Assembly: GCA_013041765.1 (NCBI GenBank)
Contig: JABDRL010000148.1
Span: 1 to 41,390 of the forward strand
Direction: 5' to 3'
DNA from: Dactylosporangium sp.
Lineage (GTDB): Bacteria > Actinomycetota > Actinomycetes > Mycobacteriales > Micromonosporaceae
Length of the DNA: 41,390 nucleotides
The notes under the pieces were generated by a model. That model was not told the origin of the DNA. It was given only the letters and a program-made list of their open reading frames with translations, and did no database searches. Numbering within the stretch: position 1 is the first letter of the stretch; each line of letters begins with the position of its first letter. A program made the translations under genes and the position numbers. Below are positions 25,811 to 34,925 of the stretch, in pieces.

Positions 25811-25991
25811 TGGCGTACCTCACCCTCGGTCCCGCACGCCCCTGTCTGGCATCGTCGGCGCCGCCTCCACCGGGCCGCACACGTCGCTCGCCGAGCATGC
25901 CCCGCGGATCGCCTTCTGGCCATGAGCCGCTTCCGGAACCGTTACTCCGAACGGCCGGACGACGGTAGCAGCATCTTGGGGAGATGATCTT

Positions 25992-27287
25992 ATGAACTAT
26001 CGTACCGCCATCCGGCAGCGCTGGCTGATCGCCGCTGCCTCGACCACCGGGATCCTGGTAGTCGTGTCGCTCCTGTCCGGCACGGGCAGCGCGAACGCCG
26101 CGGTGACGCCCGGAACGGCCCCCAGCGCGTCGACAACGTCCACCCCGGACGGGGTAGGGTCGACGGCCGCCTCTCCGTCCCAGTCGCCAGGGGGGAGCAC
26201 GACCCCGCCGAGCGGCACCTCCACCCCGCCCCCGCTGGTCATCGACTTCTCGGACACCGCTGCCACCGACTGGTCGGTGCAGCCCGGGATCACGGCGAGC
26301 ATCGTCGTCGAAGCCTCCGGCAACACGGTGGTCCGGTTCGACGGCGTCAGCCAGTACGGCGAGATCGGCCGGTACACGATCCGCGAAGCACCACTGCGCA
26401 AGGGGTACCAGTACAGCCTGAGCGCCCAGGTCCGGGTGCCCTCCGGCCAGCCCAGGTCCGGGTTCACCATGTCCCGCCCCGGCTATCCTGGCCAGCCCGG
26501 ATATGGCACCGACACCGGCTGGGCGCACGTCTCCACGACCTTCATCGCCACCGGCCTGGCCGCGCACGATGCGGCCATCGACGCCGTCCTCTCCGCGGCC
26601 CAGCGGTGCGACTACGACCCGGCGACCCCGGCGACAGCGGTCGAACTCGACAACCTGAGCATCCAGCAGCTGGGCCTCGTGCCGGCCACCACCGTCGACC
26701 CGGTGCCCACGACCGGTCCCGCCCCCACCTGGCAGTGCACCGTGCCCACCATCACCCCGCCGCTCGGAACCGTCGTCGACTCCTGGGACTTCGAGGATGG
26801 CACCACGCAGGCGTGGACCGGCGTGGGCGACGGCCGCGTCTCGGTGACCGGCACCGCGCACACCGGCGATCACGCCCTGCTCGTCGAAGGGACGGGCGGC
26901 GAGGTGAGCGGCGCTTCGGTCCTCCGCGAGACCACCACCATGCCCATCGGCTACTACCGGATCACGGGCCACGTCATCCGCACGGACGACGGTCCGCCGG
27001 TCATGATCGCCGCCGTCAGCCCCTGGGCCCAGGCGACGTCCTACCAGCCGATCAGCGGCCTGGGGTGGACCGAACTCACCGGGTACAACGTGGTGCTGTC
27101 CGAGACGTTCATCGGTGAGCGGACGTTCACCCCGATCTCCTTCCTGATCGCGCCGGTCGCCGTCGGCGACGATCTCCCGCCGGTGTCCTTCGCCGTGGAC
27201 AACGTGACCGTGACCTGGATCGGCACCGACGAACCAGACACCGGGTGCACCGCCGGCACCGGCTGTCCCCCGTCGCCCTCCGCGTAG
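25992..27287 (+). CDS. Secreted protein with two carbohydrate-binding-like beta-sandwich modules
   Basis: A GGGGAG box lies 8 bases before the ATG. The 431-residue protein has a signal peptide (residues 10-36, ending A-N-A-A), a Pro/Thr/Ser linker (37-80), then two similar beta-sandwich units: one from I-D-F-S-D-T-A-A-T-D-W-S (about 84-225), one from D-S-W-D-F-E-D-G-T-T-Q-A-W (about 262-415). Both end with a V-x-L/F-D-N strand, as in CBM4/9-type carbohydrate-binding modules. No catalytic domain is attached. A surface or extracellular sugar-binding role is inferred. Confidence 0.65.
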   Translation: MNYRTAIRQRWLIAAASTTGILVVVSLLSGTGSANAAVTPGTAPSASTTSTPDGVGSTAASPSQSPGGSTTPPSGTSTPPPLVIDFSDTAATDWSVQPGITASIVVEASGNTVVRFDGVSQYGEIGRYTIREAPLRKGYQYSLSAQVRVPSGQPRSGFTMSRPGYPGQPGYGTDTGWAHVSTTFIATGLAAHDAAIDAVLSAAQRCDYDPATPATAVELDNLSIQQLGLVPATTVDPVPTTGPAPTWQCTVPTITPPLGTVVDSWDFEDGTTQAWTGVGDGRVSVTGTAHTGDHALLVEGTGGEVSGASVLRETTTMPIGYYRITGHVIRTDDGPPVMIAAVSPWAQATSYQPISGLGWTELTGYNVVLSETFIGERTFTPISFLIAPVAVGDDLPPVSFAVDNVTVTWIGTDEPDTGCTAGTGCPPSPSA

Positions 27288-27308
27288 GGACCCTGGCTCG
27301 GCGGGTCC
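27288..27308 (+). terminator. Short stem-loop after the secreted protein gene
   Basis: GGACCC and GGGTCC flank a 9-base loop directly after the stop codon. The stem has only 6 bp and no U-tract follows. Confidence 0.35.
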
Positions 27309-27457
27309 GGGAAGGACGCCGCCCAGATAGGCGACCCGGGTGAGCGTCGTTCGGCGTCCCCGCTGGCCGTCGAGGAAGCCGCGGGAAGTCAGGGCACTCC
27401 CCGTCTCGGCACCGATCGGCGAGCCGGCCGGTTGACTCTCTCCCCCGTGCCCGGGAG

Positions 27458-27691
27458 TCAACCCGGCCAGTCCAGCTGGTGTGCCGGCACGCCCACCGCC
27501 GCGCCGTACTCGACGGCTTCGGCCCGACCCGACCGGTCACCGCGGCGGTACCGGAAGACCCTGCCCGCGAACACCACGACATGGTCATCGCCGACCGTGA
27601 AGTCCGCGTACCAGCCGCCTTCGGCCAGCAGCGATCGAGCGAGGGCCGACGCGAATTCCTCGGCCTCCGGATAGAGTCCGATAGATGGTCC
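27458..27691 (-). CDS. 77-codon open frame with protein-like sequence but no usual start
   Basis: The frame reads I-G-L-Y-P-E-A-E-E-F-A, then G-G-W-Y-A-D-F-T-V-G-D-D-H-V-V-V-F-A-G-R-V-F-R-Y, and ends H-Q-L-D-W-P-G. This looks like a real folded protein. An in-frame TGA stands at 27692-27694 and no ATG, GTG or TTG follows it near the N-terminus. Either a rare ATC start is used, or a frameshift or truncation removed the start. It faces the tocopherol-cyclase-like gene, whose start it overlaps. Confidence 0.45.
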   Translation of the reverse strand, partial: GPSIGLYPEAEEFASALARSLLAEGGWYADFTVGDDHVVVFAGRVFRYRRGDRSGRAEAVEYGAAVGVPAHQLDWPG

Positions 27692-28689
27692 TCACTCCTG
27701 GACGGCTCGCGGCGCGGATCCGGTCGACGATGCACCCGCAGGGCTTCCACGGCACCCACGAGCGTCACGGTTTCTTCGAGGGCTGGTACGTCAAGCTCGT
27801 GAGCGCCGACCGAGTCCACCGCTGGGCGATCATCCCGGGGGTGTTCCTCGGACTCGGCGACGACGCCGAAGCCTTCGTCCAGGTGCTCGACGGCACTACC
27901 GGACAGTCCTGGTACCAGCGCTATGACCGGTCGGAGTTCCACGCCCGAGACAACGCCCTCGATGTCACGGTGGGCCCGAACCGGTTCACCGCCGAGGGCG
28001 TGACCCTCGATGTCACGGACGCCGGGCTCCGGGGAGCGGTGCGCTTCACCGATCCGCTGGCCCCCTGGCCGGTCAGGCCGTGGTCTCCGGGGAGCATGGG
28101 CTGGTACGCCTGGGTGCCCCGGATGGAGTGCTATCACGGGGTGCTCTCCTTCGACCATGGCCTGGCCGGAGTCCTGGAGCGGGACGGCGAACCGGTCCGG
28201 TTCGACGGCGGGCGCGGCTACCTGGAAAAAGACTGGGGTCATGCCTTTCCCTCCGGGTATGTCTGGATGCAGACCAACCACTTCGCGCGGCCCGGGACCT
28301 GCCTCACCGCCTCGATCGCCCTGGTCCCCTGGCTACGCGGGGAGTTTCGGGGCTTCATCGTGGGCGTGCGTCATGCGGGCGAGGTGCACCGGTTCGCGAC
28401 GTACACCGGCGCCCGCACGACGTCGCTGCGCCTCGACGACGACCACGTCCGGTGGAGCCTGCGCTCCCGGCGGGGTGCCACCCTCGATCTGGTCGCCCGG
28501 CGCCGACGCGGAGGCCTCCTGCACGCCCCGGTGCGCACCCAGATGCACCGCCGGGTGGAGGAGACACTCGATGGCCGGGTCCAGGTACGGCTCGCCGACC
28601 CGGCCGGGCGGGTGCTGCTCTCGGATACCGGTCACTGCGCCGCGCTTGAGGTGCACGGCGACCTCGACCGGCTGCTCGCCACGCGGTAG
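27685..28689 (+). CDS. Tocopherol-cyclase/carotenoid-hydratase-like protein
   Basis: The 334-residue protein starts near H-P-Q-G-F-H-G-T and has F-F-E-G-W-Y-V-K-L-V, M-E-C-Y-H-G-V-L-S-F-D-H and G-G-R-G-Y-L-E-K-D-W-G near 180, the hallmark of the tocopherol cyclase and CrtC-like lipocalin superfamily. Members act on isoprenoid or lipid substrates, but bacterial ones are mostly uncharacterised. No signal peptide is seen. ATG 27730 (residue 16) is an alternative start. Confidence 0.75.
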   Translation: MVLTPGRLAARIRSTMHPQGFHGTHERHGFFEGWYVKLVSADRVHRWAIIPGVFLGLGDDAEAFVQVLDGTTGQSWYQRYDRSEFHARDNALDVTVGPNRFTAEGVTLDVTDAGLRGAVRFTDPLAPWPVRPWSPGSMGWYAWVPRMECYHGVLSFDHGLAGVLERDGEPVRFDGGRGYLEKDWGHAFPSGYVWMQTNHFARPGTCLTASIALVPWLRGEFRGFIVGVRHAGEVHRFATYTGARTTSLRLDDDHVRWSLRSRRGATLDLVARRRRGGLLHAPVRTQMHRRVEETLDGRVQVRLADPAGRVLLSDTGHCAALEVHGDLDRLLATR

Positions 28690-28739
28690 CACACCGCCGG
28701 CCTCGATCGGGTCACCGAGCATCGTCACGATCACGCCCA

Positions 28740-29303
28740 TGGCGGTGACCGGGGAGAGCGCCCGGGCCCGGGCGGTGTCCAAGTCGGAGAGCGGGCGCTG
28801 GTGTTCCCCCAGCGGCGCTGCCGGCGTCAACGGCACCAACCGTCCTGTATCACTTCGCGACGAAGGATCATCTGCTGGTCGCCGCGCTGGCCGGCGCCGA
28901 GAGGGACGGTGCCTGGCTTGACCTCGACCAACTTCGGCAGCTGGCCAACAGCGACCATCGTCCGGGCGAGCGACGCGTCCGGCTGTGCGTGATGCTCCGA
29001 GGCCAGGCCGCCACGCCCCAGCATCCCGCCGCAGACTACTTCGCCCGCCGCACCGAGCGCGGCGTACGCGTCTTCGCCGCCATGGTCGCCAAGCGGCAGC
29101 AGGCCGGGCTGGCTCATCCCGGCCTGGGCGCAACCGAGGTCGCCCGGCAGATCGTGGCGCTCTGGGACGGCCTGCACACGATGTGGATCAACGATCCCTC
29201 GTTCGATCTCGGCACCGTCCTCTACCACGCCGTACGCCGGCTGACCGGCGAGAACTGCATGGCCGTGCGCGACCTGATCAACCGGCCGGACGTCGGTCTC
29301 TGA
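28740..29303 (+). pseudogene. TetR-type regulator broken in the HTH region
   Basis: In one frame S-G-A-A-G-V-N-G-T reads like the recognition part of a TetR HTH; in the next frame T-V-L-Y-H-F-A-T-K-D-H-L-L continues it and runs 157 codons to TGA at 29301-29303. One surplus base at about 28836-28841 explains the shift. Upstream of the HTH helix the sequence is degenerate and no start is visible. The ligand domain (28860-29300) is intact. Probably a dead gene. Confidence 0.55.
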
Positions 29304-29332
29304 CCGGGGCGCCCGGCACCCGAGCGCCCCGG
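29304..29332 (+). terminator. Strong GC stem-loop after the TetR remnant
   Basis: CCGGGGCGC and GCGCCCCGG form a perfect 9-bp stem with an 11-base loop right after the stop codon. The stability fits an actinobacterial terminator without U-tract. Confidence 0.6.
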
Positions 29333-29451
29333 GTGGGCCCCGGTCACCGATTTGCCAGCGGGACCCGATCCGGGCGCGGGCCACGTTGCCGATCCGGGCG
29401 AACGGCGGGTTCAGGTCGCCGTCGCGCTGGGCGCTGACCCGCACGGCCGCG

Positions 29452-30993
29452 CTAGGCGTCGAGCTGGCAGAAGATGATGACTCGGGGACGGCGCTCGGGA
29501 TCCTCGGCGATGACGTCGCCGGGCCGCAGCCGACCGTGAGCGGTCACCCGTCCGGTGGTGGGGTCGACGATCCGGTAGTCCGGCGGCGTGCCGCGGTCCC
29601 GCATCATGCGCAGGTTCTGTCCGCGGTCCTGGTAGACGAGGTGGAGTCGGCCGGGTGCCCGCAGGCCCCGCGGATTGGCAAAGGTTTCCCAGTCGGGCCG
29701 CATGTCGGTGGTGGGAAGTCCTTCGAGGATTCTGCCGAGCAGTCCGACGTAGGTGGATCCTTCGTAGCCGAGGGCGTCCTGCCAGTTGCCTCCGGGGCCG
29801 AGGAAGTAGGGGTCGTGGCCGGGTTCGCCGTCGCGCTGGACCCATTGCCAGATGTTGGCGGCGCCGTAGACGACGCCCATGGTCGAGCCGGCGCAGAGGT
29901 TGCTCCAGGCTTCGTGGCCCTGCCACCAGCCGGCGGCCTGATCCGCAGTCCGGCTCTGTTCATAGGAGGGTTCGCCGTTGGCGACGGCCTTGACGGGGTG
30001 TTCACGCCACATGTCGGCGACGCGCTCGGGCACGTGTTCCGCGCCGTGGCCGGTCTGGCACCACTGGAAGTCAAGCCAGTCGGCGGCCTGGTGGGCGTTG
30101 GCGTGCGCGTGGGGGCGGTAGTGGATGCCGGTGGGCTGCTGGTAGCCGTCCCAGGCGTGGACTTCGCGGCCGCCGGCTTCGATCTGTGGTTCACGGCCGG
30201 ATCCGTCCGCTCCGACGAGGTAGATCGCCGGCCGGGCGCCGTAGCGGGCGACGAGGTACCGGCAGTAGCGGGCGTACTCGACGGGCGGAACGACGGTGCC
30301 GGCGACGTCGAGCCCTTTCCAGCCGAAGCCTTGGAAGACCGGTTGCAGGACCGGAACGATGCTGTGGGCGACGAGCGTGCCGAGCAAGCGGTCGAGGTAC
30401 TGGAAGTAGGCCGGGTTCAGCTGGTTGAGGTGCCCTTCGGGCAGGTCGTCGAAGCCGACGTCGAATCCTTCGTCGGCGGTGCGGTCGCGGGGGCCGACGG
30501 CGCGCATGTCCGGCTGGACCGACATGAGCAGTACGGCGTTGAAGCCCTTCGCCTGCCGGTCCTGCGCGTAGTGGCGGACCTGGTCCTCGGTGGCTCGCCA
30601 GGGTAGGGCCCAGGCGGTGTCGGCCACCAGCAGCGCCGGTGTGCCGTCGGCGTGCACGAGGCTGCGGCCGCCGGGTGACATGCGCCAGAAACCGTGGCGG
30701 TCGAAGGCCGTCGCGCCGGCAGCGGGTGCCGCGGTGATGGAGCCGGTCACGCCGTGCAGTCCGGGGTCGGCGACGGATGCGCTGGTTGTCCAGTGCCAGG
30801 TGCCGTGCCCGGTCGGGGAGGCGAAGCGGATCCGCCAGGTGCGCCCGCCATCGTAGAAGGCGGGGCGGCAGAGGCGGGTGCCGTCGTCGTGGATGAAGTC
30901 GGCCCGGACCTCGACGGTCGGGTAGGGGTTGTCCTGGTCGGCGCGGGCGGTGAGGACGATGTCGGTTTCCTGCCAGGCTGCGGTGACGACCAT
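29452..30993 (-). CDS. Glycoside hydrolase, DUF5060/DUF4038 (apiosidase-like)
   Basis: The 513-residue protein has AGGAG before its ATG. An N-terminal beta-sandwich (DUF5060-like, about 5-85, with D-G-G-R-T-W-R-I-R-F) is followed by a TIM-barrel of the DUF4038 type: V-A-D-T-A-W near 133, G-F-N-A-V-L-L-M near 160, and A-N-G-E-P-S-Y near 350 where the acid/base Glu is expected. No signal peptide is present, so it probably acts on imported oligosaccharides. The family includes pectin-side-chain apiosidases (GH140), but the substrate here is not known. Confidence 0.75.
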   Translation of the reverse strand: MVVTAAWQETDIVLTARADQDNPYPTVEVRADFIHDDGTRLCRPAFYDGGRTWRIRFASPTGHGTWHWTTSASVADPGLHGVTGSITAAPAAGATAFDRHGFWRMSPGGRSLVHADGTPALLVADTAWALPWRATEDQVRHYAQDRQAKGFNAVLLMSVQPDMRAVGPRDRTADEGFDVGFDDLPEGHLNQLNPAYFQYLDRLLGTLVAHSIVPVLQPVFQGFGWKGLDVAGTVVPPVEYARYCRYLVARYGARPAIYLVGADGSGREPQIEAGGREVHAWDGYQQPTGIHYRPHAHANAHQAADWLDFQWCQTGHGAEHVPERVADMWREHPVKAVANGEPSYEQSRTADQAAGWWQGHEAWSNLCAGSTMGVVYGAANIWQWVQRDGEPGHDPYFLGPGGNWQDALGYEGSTYVGLLGRILEGLPTTDMRPDWETFANPRGLRAPGRLHLVYQDRGQNLRMMRDRGTPPDYRIVDPTTGRVTAHGRLRPGDVIAEDPERRPRVIIFCQLDA

Positions 30994-31178
30994 TCAGCTC
31001 TCCTGTCCGCGATAGCCGAGCCGGCCGAAGGTGACCATGCACGGCGGCTTCACCGGCGCTCGAAAGCTCCCGCTGGTTCACCGGCGCCGGCTCCGATGTT
31101 GGCCTCACCGCGTTGACCGACCTGAAGGCCGCCATCGAAGCCGCACGCGCGGTCGCCACCCGGCTGCCCGCTTCGAGC

Positions 31179-32762
31179 TCAGAAGGGCCAGTCGGCGTCG
31201 CGGCCGGCCTCGATGAGCGGGATCATCCGGAAGGTGGCATCGGTCAGCCCACCGAACTCGACACGGTTGGTTGTTCCCGCGTCGAAGGCGGTGTGCCGGT
31301 AGCCGCCGAGGTTGAACCCGTACAGCGGGGTGCCGCGGGGCAAGACGGCGGTGACGTTGCCCGTGCCGCGGCCCGAGGCAAAGGTCTGCATGTCGCTGAC
31401 GACGAACACGCGGTCGTGGCCGCGCAGGGTCGCTTTCACCGACTCGGCGATCCGGGTGCCATGGCCGACCTCTCCGACCCGCCGGACGAACCGGTCCGCC
31501 TCGCGGATCACCGACGCCCCCCGGCGGACCTCGTGCCGGAACACCCCGGTGGCGAAGCCGCACAGGTCGACCCGCTCACCACGGGCGGCGAGCGCGACGG
31601 CGAACACGGCGGCCGCCTTGACCGGGGTCATCGTGGACCTGGCGGAGAGTCCCCGCGAGGCCATCGACGCCGACGTGTCCACGAGGATCAGCGATCGACC
31701 GGACAGGGCCGGCAGGTTCGCCAGCGACATTCGCAGAGCGCTGTCCAGCGCGTGACCCCACCGCAGGGAGGGCGCGTGCTCGTAGGCGGCGAGGAACCGC
31801 ATCGGCAGCTGCCTCGACCGGGCCACCTCGGTCGGATCGGTCAACCGGGCGACGACCTGGTTGGCCGCCTGGTCACCGACGCCGGCCTCGTCGAAGTTGC
31901 GCAGGTTCCGCAGCAACGCCATGTAGCCCATCGTCGGGATCAGCGCCGTCCACAGCCGCGCCTTGTCGAGCGTCGATCCGGCCAGGGACAGCACGTCCTC
32001 CCAGGTCATGCCGGCCCGGGACAGAGCGTCGGGGTCGAGCAGCACGGTCGGATCGTCGGCCGCCGCGCGACGCAGTGTCCCGTTGGCCGCCAGCATCCGC
32101 AGCGCCGTCGGGGTCTGGTCGTCGTGACCGTGCCGGCGGTCGAGCGCATGCCCGAACAGTGCACCCTGCCAGGACTTGTCGCCGGCCGGCGTGGGATGCA
32201 CCAGGTCGATGACATCGCCGAAGCGGAACCCGTGGGACGCGGTGTCGTACTTCAGCAGCGACCGCTCGGTGTAGAGGCGGGTCGCGGCGTCGGCGATACC
32301 GCGCTTGACCGGCTTGGGCACCGCCCGCCCGTGGCGTGCCATCCAGTAGGCGAGGGCCTCCCCCGGCTCGTCGGCGCGCCGCAACACCGAATCCACGATC
32401 TTCCGCGACCCGGGGATGGACGCGGCGACCATCGCGGCCGAGGCCTCCAGCGCGCCGACGATCGAGGCAGAACGCATGTTGGCGGCCGAACGCAGCCAGC
32501 ACAGGAAACGTGCGATCCACTCCGGATCGGCGGCGGCGACGCGGTGGACCAGGTCGACGTAGCGCCGGTCGCGGTCGGTGGCCTTCTCGTAGAACGTGTC
32601 CTCGGCGACGAAGTTGGACACGGCGAGCAGAAACAGCTCGCTGCGGGCGTCGTGGCGGTAGCCGGCGCCGCCCTCGTGGGTGCGGCCGGACGGGGCCGCC
32701 TCGGCCGCGATCGGGCCTTGGCCCGCGGCTGCCTTGATCGCTACGGTGTTGAACTTGCTCAC
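31179..32762 (-). CDS. TROVE-domain protein, Ro60/Rsr-like
   Basis: GTG 32762 follows GGGAG at 5-base spacing and gives 527 residues. A helical-repeat TROVE ring (about 40-340; S-E-L-F-L-L-A-V-S-N, then W-L-R-S-A-A-N-M-R) is followed by a vWA-like domain with MIDAS D-T-S-A-S (362-366). Bacterial Ro proteins bind misfolded RNA and Y RNA and help nucleases in RNA maturation and stress decay. No polynucleotide phosphorylase or RtcB gene is near, and I could not identify a Y RNA. The frame is open upstream, but that part is not Ro-like. Confidence 0.9.
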   Translation of the reverse strand: MSKFNTVAIKAAAGQGPIAAEAAPSGRTHEGGAGYRHDARSELFLLAVSNFVAEDTFYEKATDRDRRYVDLVHRVAAADPEWIARFLCWLRSAANMRSASIVGALEASAAMVAASIPGSRKIVDSVLRRADEPGEALAYWMARHGRAVPKPVKRGIADAATRLYTERSLLKYDTASHGFRFGDVIDLVHPTPAGDKSWQGALFGHALDRRHGHDDQTPTALRMLAANGTLRRAAADDPTVLLDPDALSRAGMTWEDVLSLAGSTLDKARLWTALIPTMGYMALLRNLRNFDEAGVGDQAANQVVARLTDPTEVARSRQLPMRFLAAYEHAPSLRWGHALDSALRMSLANLPALSGRSLILVDTSASMASRGLSARSTMTPVKAAAVFAVALAARGERVDLCGFATGVFRHEVRRGASVIREADRFVRRVGEVGHGTRIAESVKATLRGHDRVFVVSDMQTFASGRGTGNVTAVLPRGTPLYGFNLGGYRHTAFDAGTTNRVEFGGLTDATFRMIPLIEAGRDADWPF

Positions 32763-33169
32763 AGCGTCTCCCTTCCGTTCTGGACAGCCGCGTTTGGATC
32801 CGAGTGGTGCCCCTCCGAGATCTTCAGGCGCCGCGCCGGCATGGCGTCTCCCAAAGAAGTAGCCGACAGGCTTCGCACCGGAGGTGCCGCGCCAAGGCGG
32901 CGGGGCGGCCAGCGCCCGCCGGCCCACGACCGGGGCGGCGGGACGCGACGACAACACACCGCCCCGTCCGGATTCGGAGGGGCGGCGTTCCACGTCGCGC
33001 TGGATACGCTACGTCCGCCATCGATCGGGATCCGGCATGCCCACGTGGCCGCCGGGGGAATGCCGCTGTGGTCGCCGAGCCCGCCACATCTTCACGGTCA
33101 CCATTCCCCTCCCGCCGGTCCTCGTGGTGGGCAGAACGATACGACCGGGTTCCGAGACCCGGCAACGCA
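32763..33169. other. Non-coding stretch upstream of the Ro-like gene
   Basis: No open frame here is convincing. It contains a strong stem-loop (32959-32985) and a smaller one (33145-33162). Its position next to a Ro-like gene makes a structured RNA possible, but the tRNA-like fold of known bacterial Y RNAs was not found. Confidence 0.4.
32959..32985 (-). terminator. Strong stem-loop, 7 + 4 bp with one bulge
   Basis: CCGCCCC and TCCG pair with CGGA and GGGGCGG around the loop GATT, leaving one unpaired G. It may end transcription of the decayed regulator cluster upstream or be part of a structured leader RNA of the Ro-like gene. Confidence 0.45.
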
Positions 33170-33445
33170 TTATCGCGCTCGGTGTGGTCCCCGCCGGCAC
33201 CGCGCACAGCGCGCTCGTCCCTCGCTCCCCGGGTGGTCAGCCCCGGCCGTAGTGAACGCTGGCATTTCCGTTGCCGACCGGCACCTCGTTCGGATCCGCA
33301 GGGTGTCCCCGAATACCTCCTGGCTGGTCGAGGGCTTCTGCCAGGTCCACCGGGCACTGTTCTCCACCACGGTCTCCGTCGTTCCCGGCGGCGCGGCGAG
33401 CACCGTGATGTCACCAAGGTCACTTCCCAGGTCAAGCGTGGCCAC
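33170..33445 (-). pseudogene. Fragment of a DUF4097-like beta-repeat protein
   Basis: The frame contains L-G-S-D-L-G-D-I-T-V-L-A-A-P-P-G-T, then A-R-W-T-W-Q-K-P and G-D-T-L-R-I-R-T-R-C, the ladder-like strands of DUF4097 adhesin-type proteins in actinomycetes. Neither a proper start nor the rest of the domain is present; after about 33270 the family character ends. The 5' edge coincides with the point where the response regulator loses its HTH, so a deletion fused the two. Confidence 0.5.
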
Positions 33446-34001
33446 CTGCTGCGGAACGGTGTCCCGCCTCGCTGATCACCAGTAGGGCGGCGATCCCGGT
33501 GTTGGACCGGCCCTCCGCCATCCGGCGGAGCACCTCGCGCTCCCGGAGGGTCAGCCGGTCCAGCGGATCGCTCCGGCTGCGGACCAGCAGCTGGGCGACC
33601 ACCTCGGGATCGAGCGCCGTCCCGCCGTCGCCGACCCGCCGCAGCGCCCCGAGGAACTCCTCGACGTCGGCGATCCGGTCCTTGAGGAGGTACCCGACCC
33701 CCCGGGTGTTCCGGGACAGCAGGTCGGTGGCGTACCGCTCCTCCACGTACTGCGAGAGGACCAGCACCGCCGTGTCCGGCCACTGTTCCTTGATGGATAT
33801 CGCGGCCCGGAGCCCCTCATCGCGAAAGGTCGGCGGCATCCGGACGTCGGCGACGACCAGATCCGGCCGATGTTCGCCGACGGCCCGCAGGAGTTCCTCC
33901 GCGTCGGGGACGGCGGCGGCCACCGTGAAACCCGCCACGTCGAGAAGCCGGACGATGCCCTCCCTGAGCAGGACGGAATCCTCCGCGATCACAATTCGCA
34001 C
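33432..34001 (-). pseudogene. NarL-type response regulator with cut HTH
   Basis: GTG 34001 gives a receiver domain with I-V-I-A-E-D-S-V, phospho-acceptor Asp in L-V-V-A-D-V-R-M-P and Lys in Y-L-L-K-D. The LuxR HTH starts (L-T-L-R-E-R-E-V-L, then G-R-S-N-T-G-I-A-A-L-L-V-I-S-E) but after I-S-E the recognition helix is replaced by A-G-H-R-S-A-A-G-G-H-A and a stop. The protein has 189 residues instead of about 215. DNA binding should be lost. Its start overlaps the kinase stop by 13 bases. Confidence 0.75.
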
Positions 34002-34925
34002 GGCAGCTCTACCCGGATGGTGGTCGGTCCCCCGAGGGGGCTGTCAAGGTGGAGGGTCCCATCGACGGAAGCGACCCGCTGGGCCAGCCCGCGCAGCCCA
34101 CTCCCCCGGTCTGGTCGCGCCCCGCCCCGGCCGTCGTCGCGGACGACCACGCGGAGTCTCCCGCGGCCGGAGAAACTGGGCACCTGGCGGACGTCGGCCT
34201 CGACCGTGCTCGCCTCCGCGTGCTTGACGGCGTTGGTCAGCGCCTCGGAAACCACGAAGTACGCCACCTGCTCGATCTGGTCGGGCAGCCGCTGCGGCAG
34301 GTCGGTCCGCAGCCGGACGGGCACCGGACACCGGGCCGTCACGCCGGAGAGCGCGGCGTCCAGGCCGAGGTCGTCGAGGACCGCGGGATGCAGCCCCCGC
34401 ACGAAGTCCCGCAGCTCCGACAGCGCCTGCTTCGCCTCGTCGTGGGCGTTCTCGATCGCCTCCCGAGCCGAATCAGGCAGTCCGGTCGTGCTCGCCCGGG
34501 TGATCCCGAGATTCATCGCGAGCGACACCAGCCGCTGCTGGGTTCCGTCGTGCAGGTCGCGTTCGATTCGGCGACGTTCGGCGTCGGCCGCCGCGACGAG
34601 GTCGGCGCGGCTGGCCGCCAGGAGCAACGCCACCCCGCATCCGGTCAGTACGAGCAACGTCCACGGGCGGTGCAGGTCCAGCCCGAACAGCGTCGTTCGA
34701 TTCAGGTACCGGCCGTGCAGACCGATCGTGCTCAGCACCAGCCCCCGGCCCAGATGGTGGTCGTGATCAGGGTGAGGAGCCCGCTGGCGATGCTGAAGCC
34801 CAGGTGGCTGGCGAGCCGCTGCCAGAGTCTGAACGACCCGGCGTTCTTCCAGAGTTCCCGGAACGATCGGGGGGATCCCGCACTCGGTCCACCGTAGACC
34901 GCTCGGCGATGTCCTCAACCGACAT
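33989..34925 (-). pseudogene. NarL-type sensor histidine kinase with two frameshifts
   Basis: The C-terminal 240 residues are intact: membrane helix, H-box R-R-I-E-R-D-L-H-D-G-T-Q-Q-R, and an HATPase part with S-E-A-L-T-N-A-V-K-H and D-D-G-R-G-G. The N-terminus (M-S-V-E-D-I-A-E-R from ATG 34925, then F-R-E-L-W-K-N-A-G-S, then a membrane helix F-S-I-A-S-G-L-L-T-L-I) lies in two other frames. Adding one base in the G6 run at 34869-34874 and one in the C5 run at 34743-34747 restores a 312-residue kinase. Mutation or sequencing error cannot be told apart here. Confidence 0.7.

Noticed and set aside
25770-27461. A 563-codon minus-strand frame
   Set aside because: It is antisense to the secreted two-module gene with signal peptide and ribosome site on the plus strand.
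33145-33162. T-arm-like hairpin as part of a Y RNA or tRNA
   Set aside because: The loop has 6-8 bases without the T-T-C-R-A pattern in proper register, and no acceptor, D or anticodon arms were found.
31113-33485. A 790-codon open frame on the plus strand
   Set aside because: It is the antisense shadow of the TROVE gene; the translation is rich in Arg, Gly and Pro and shows no family features.
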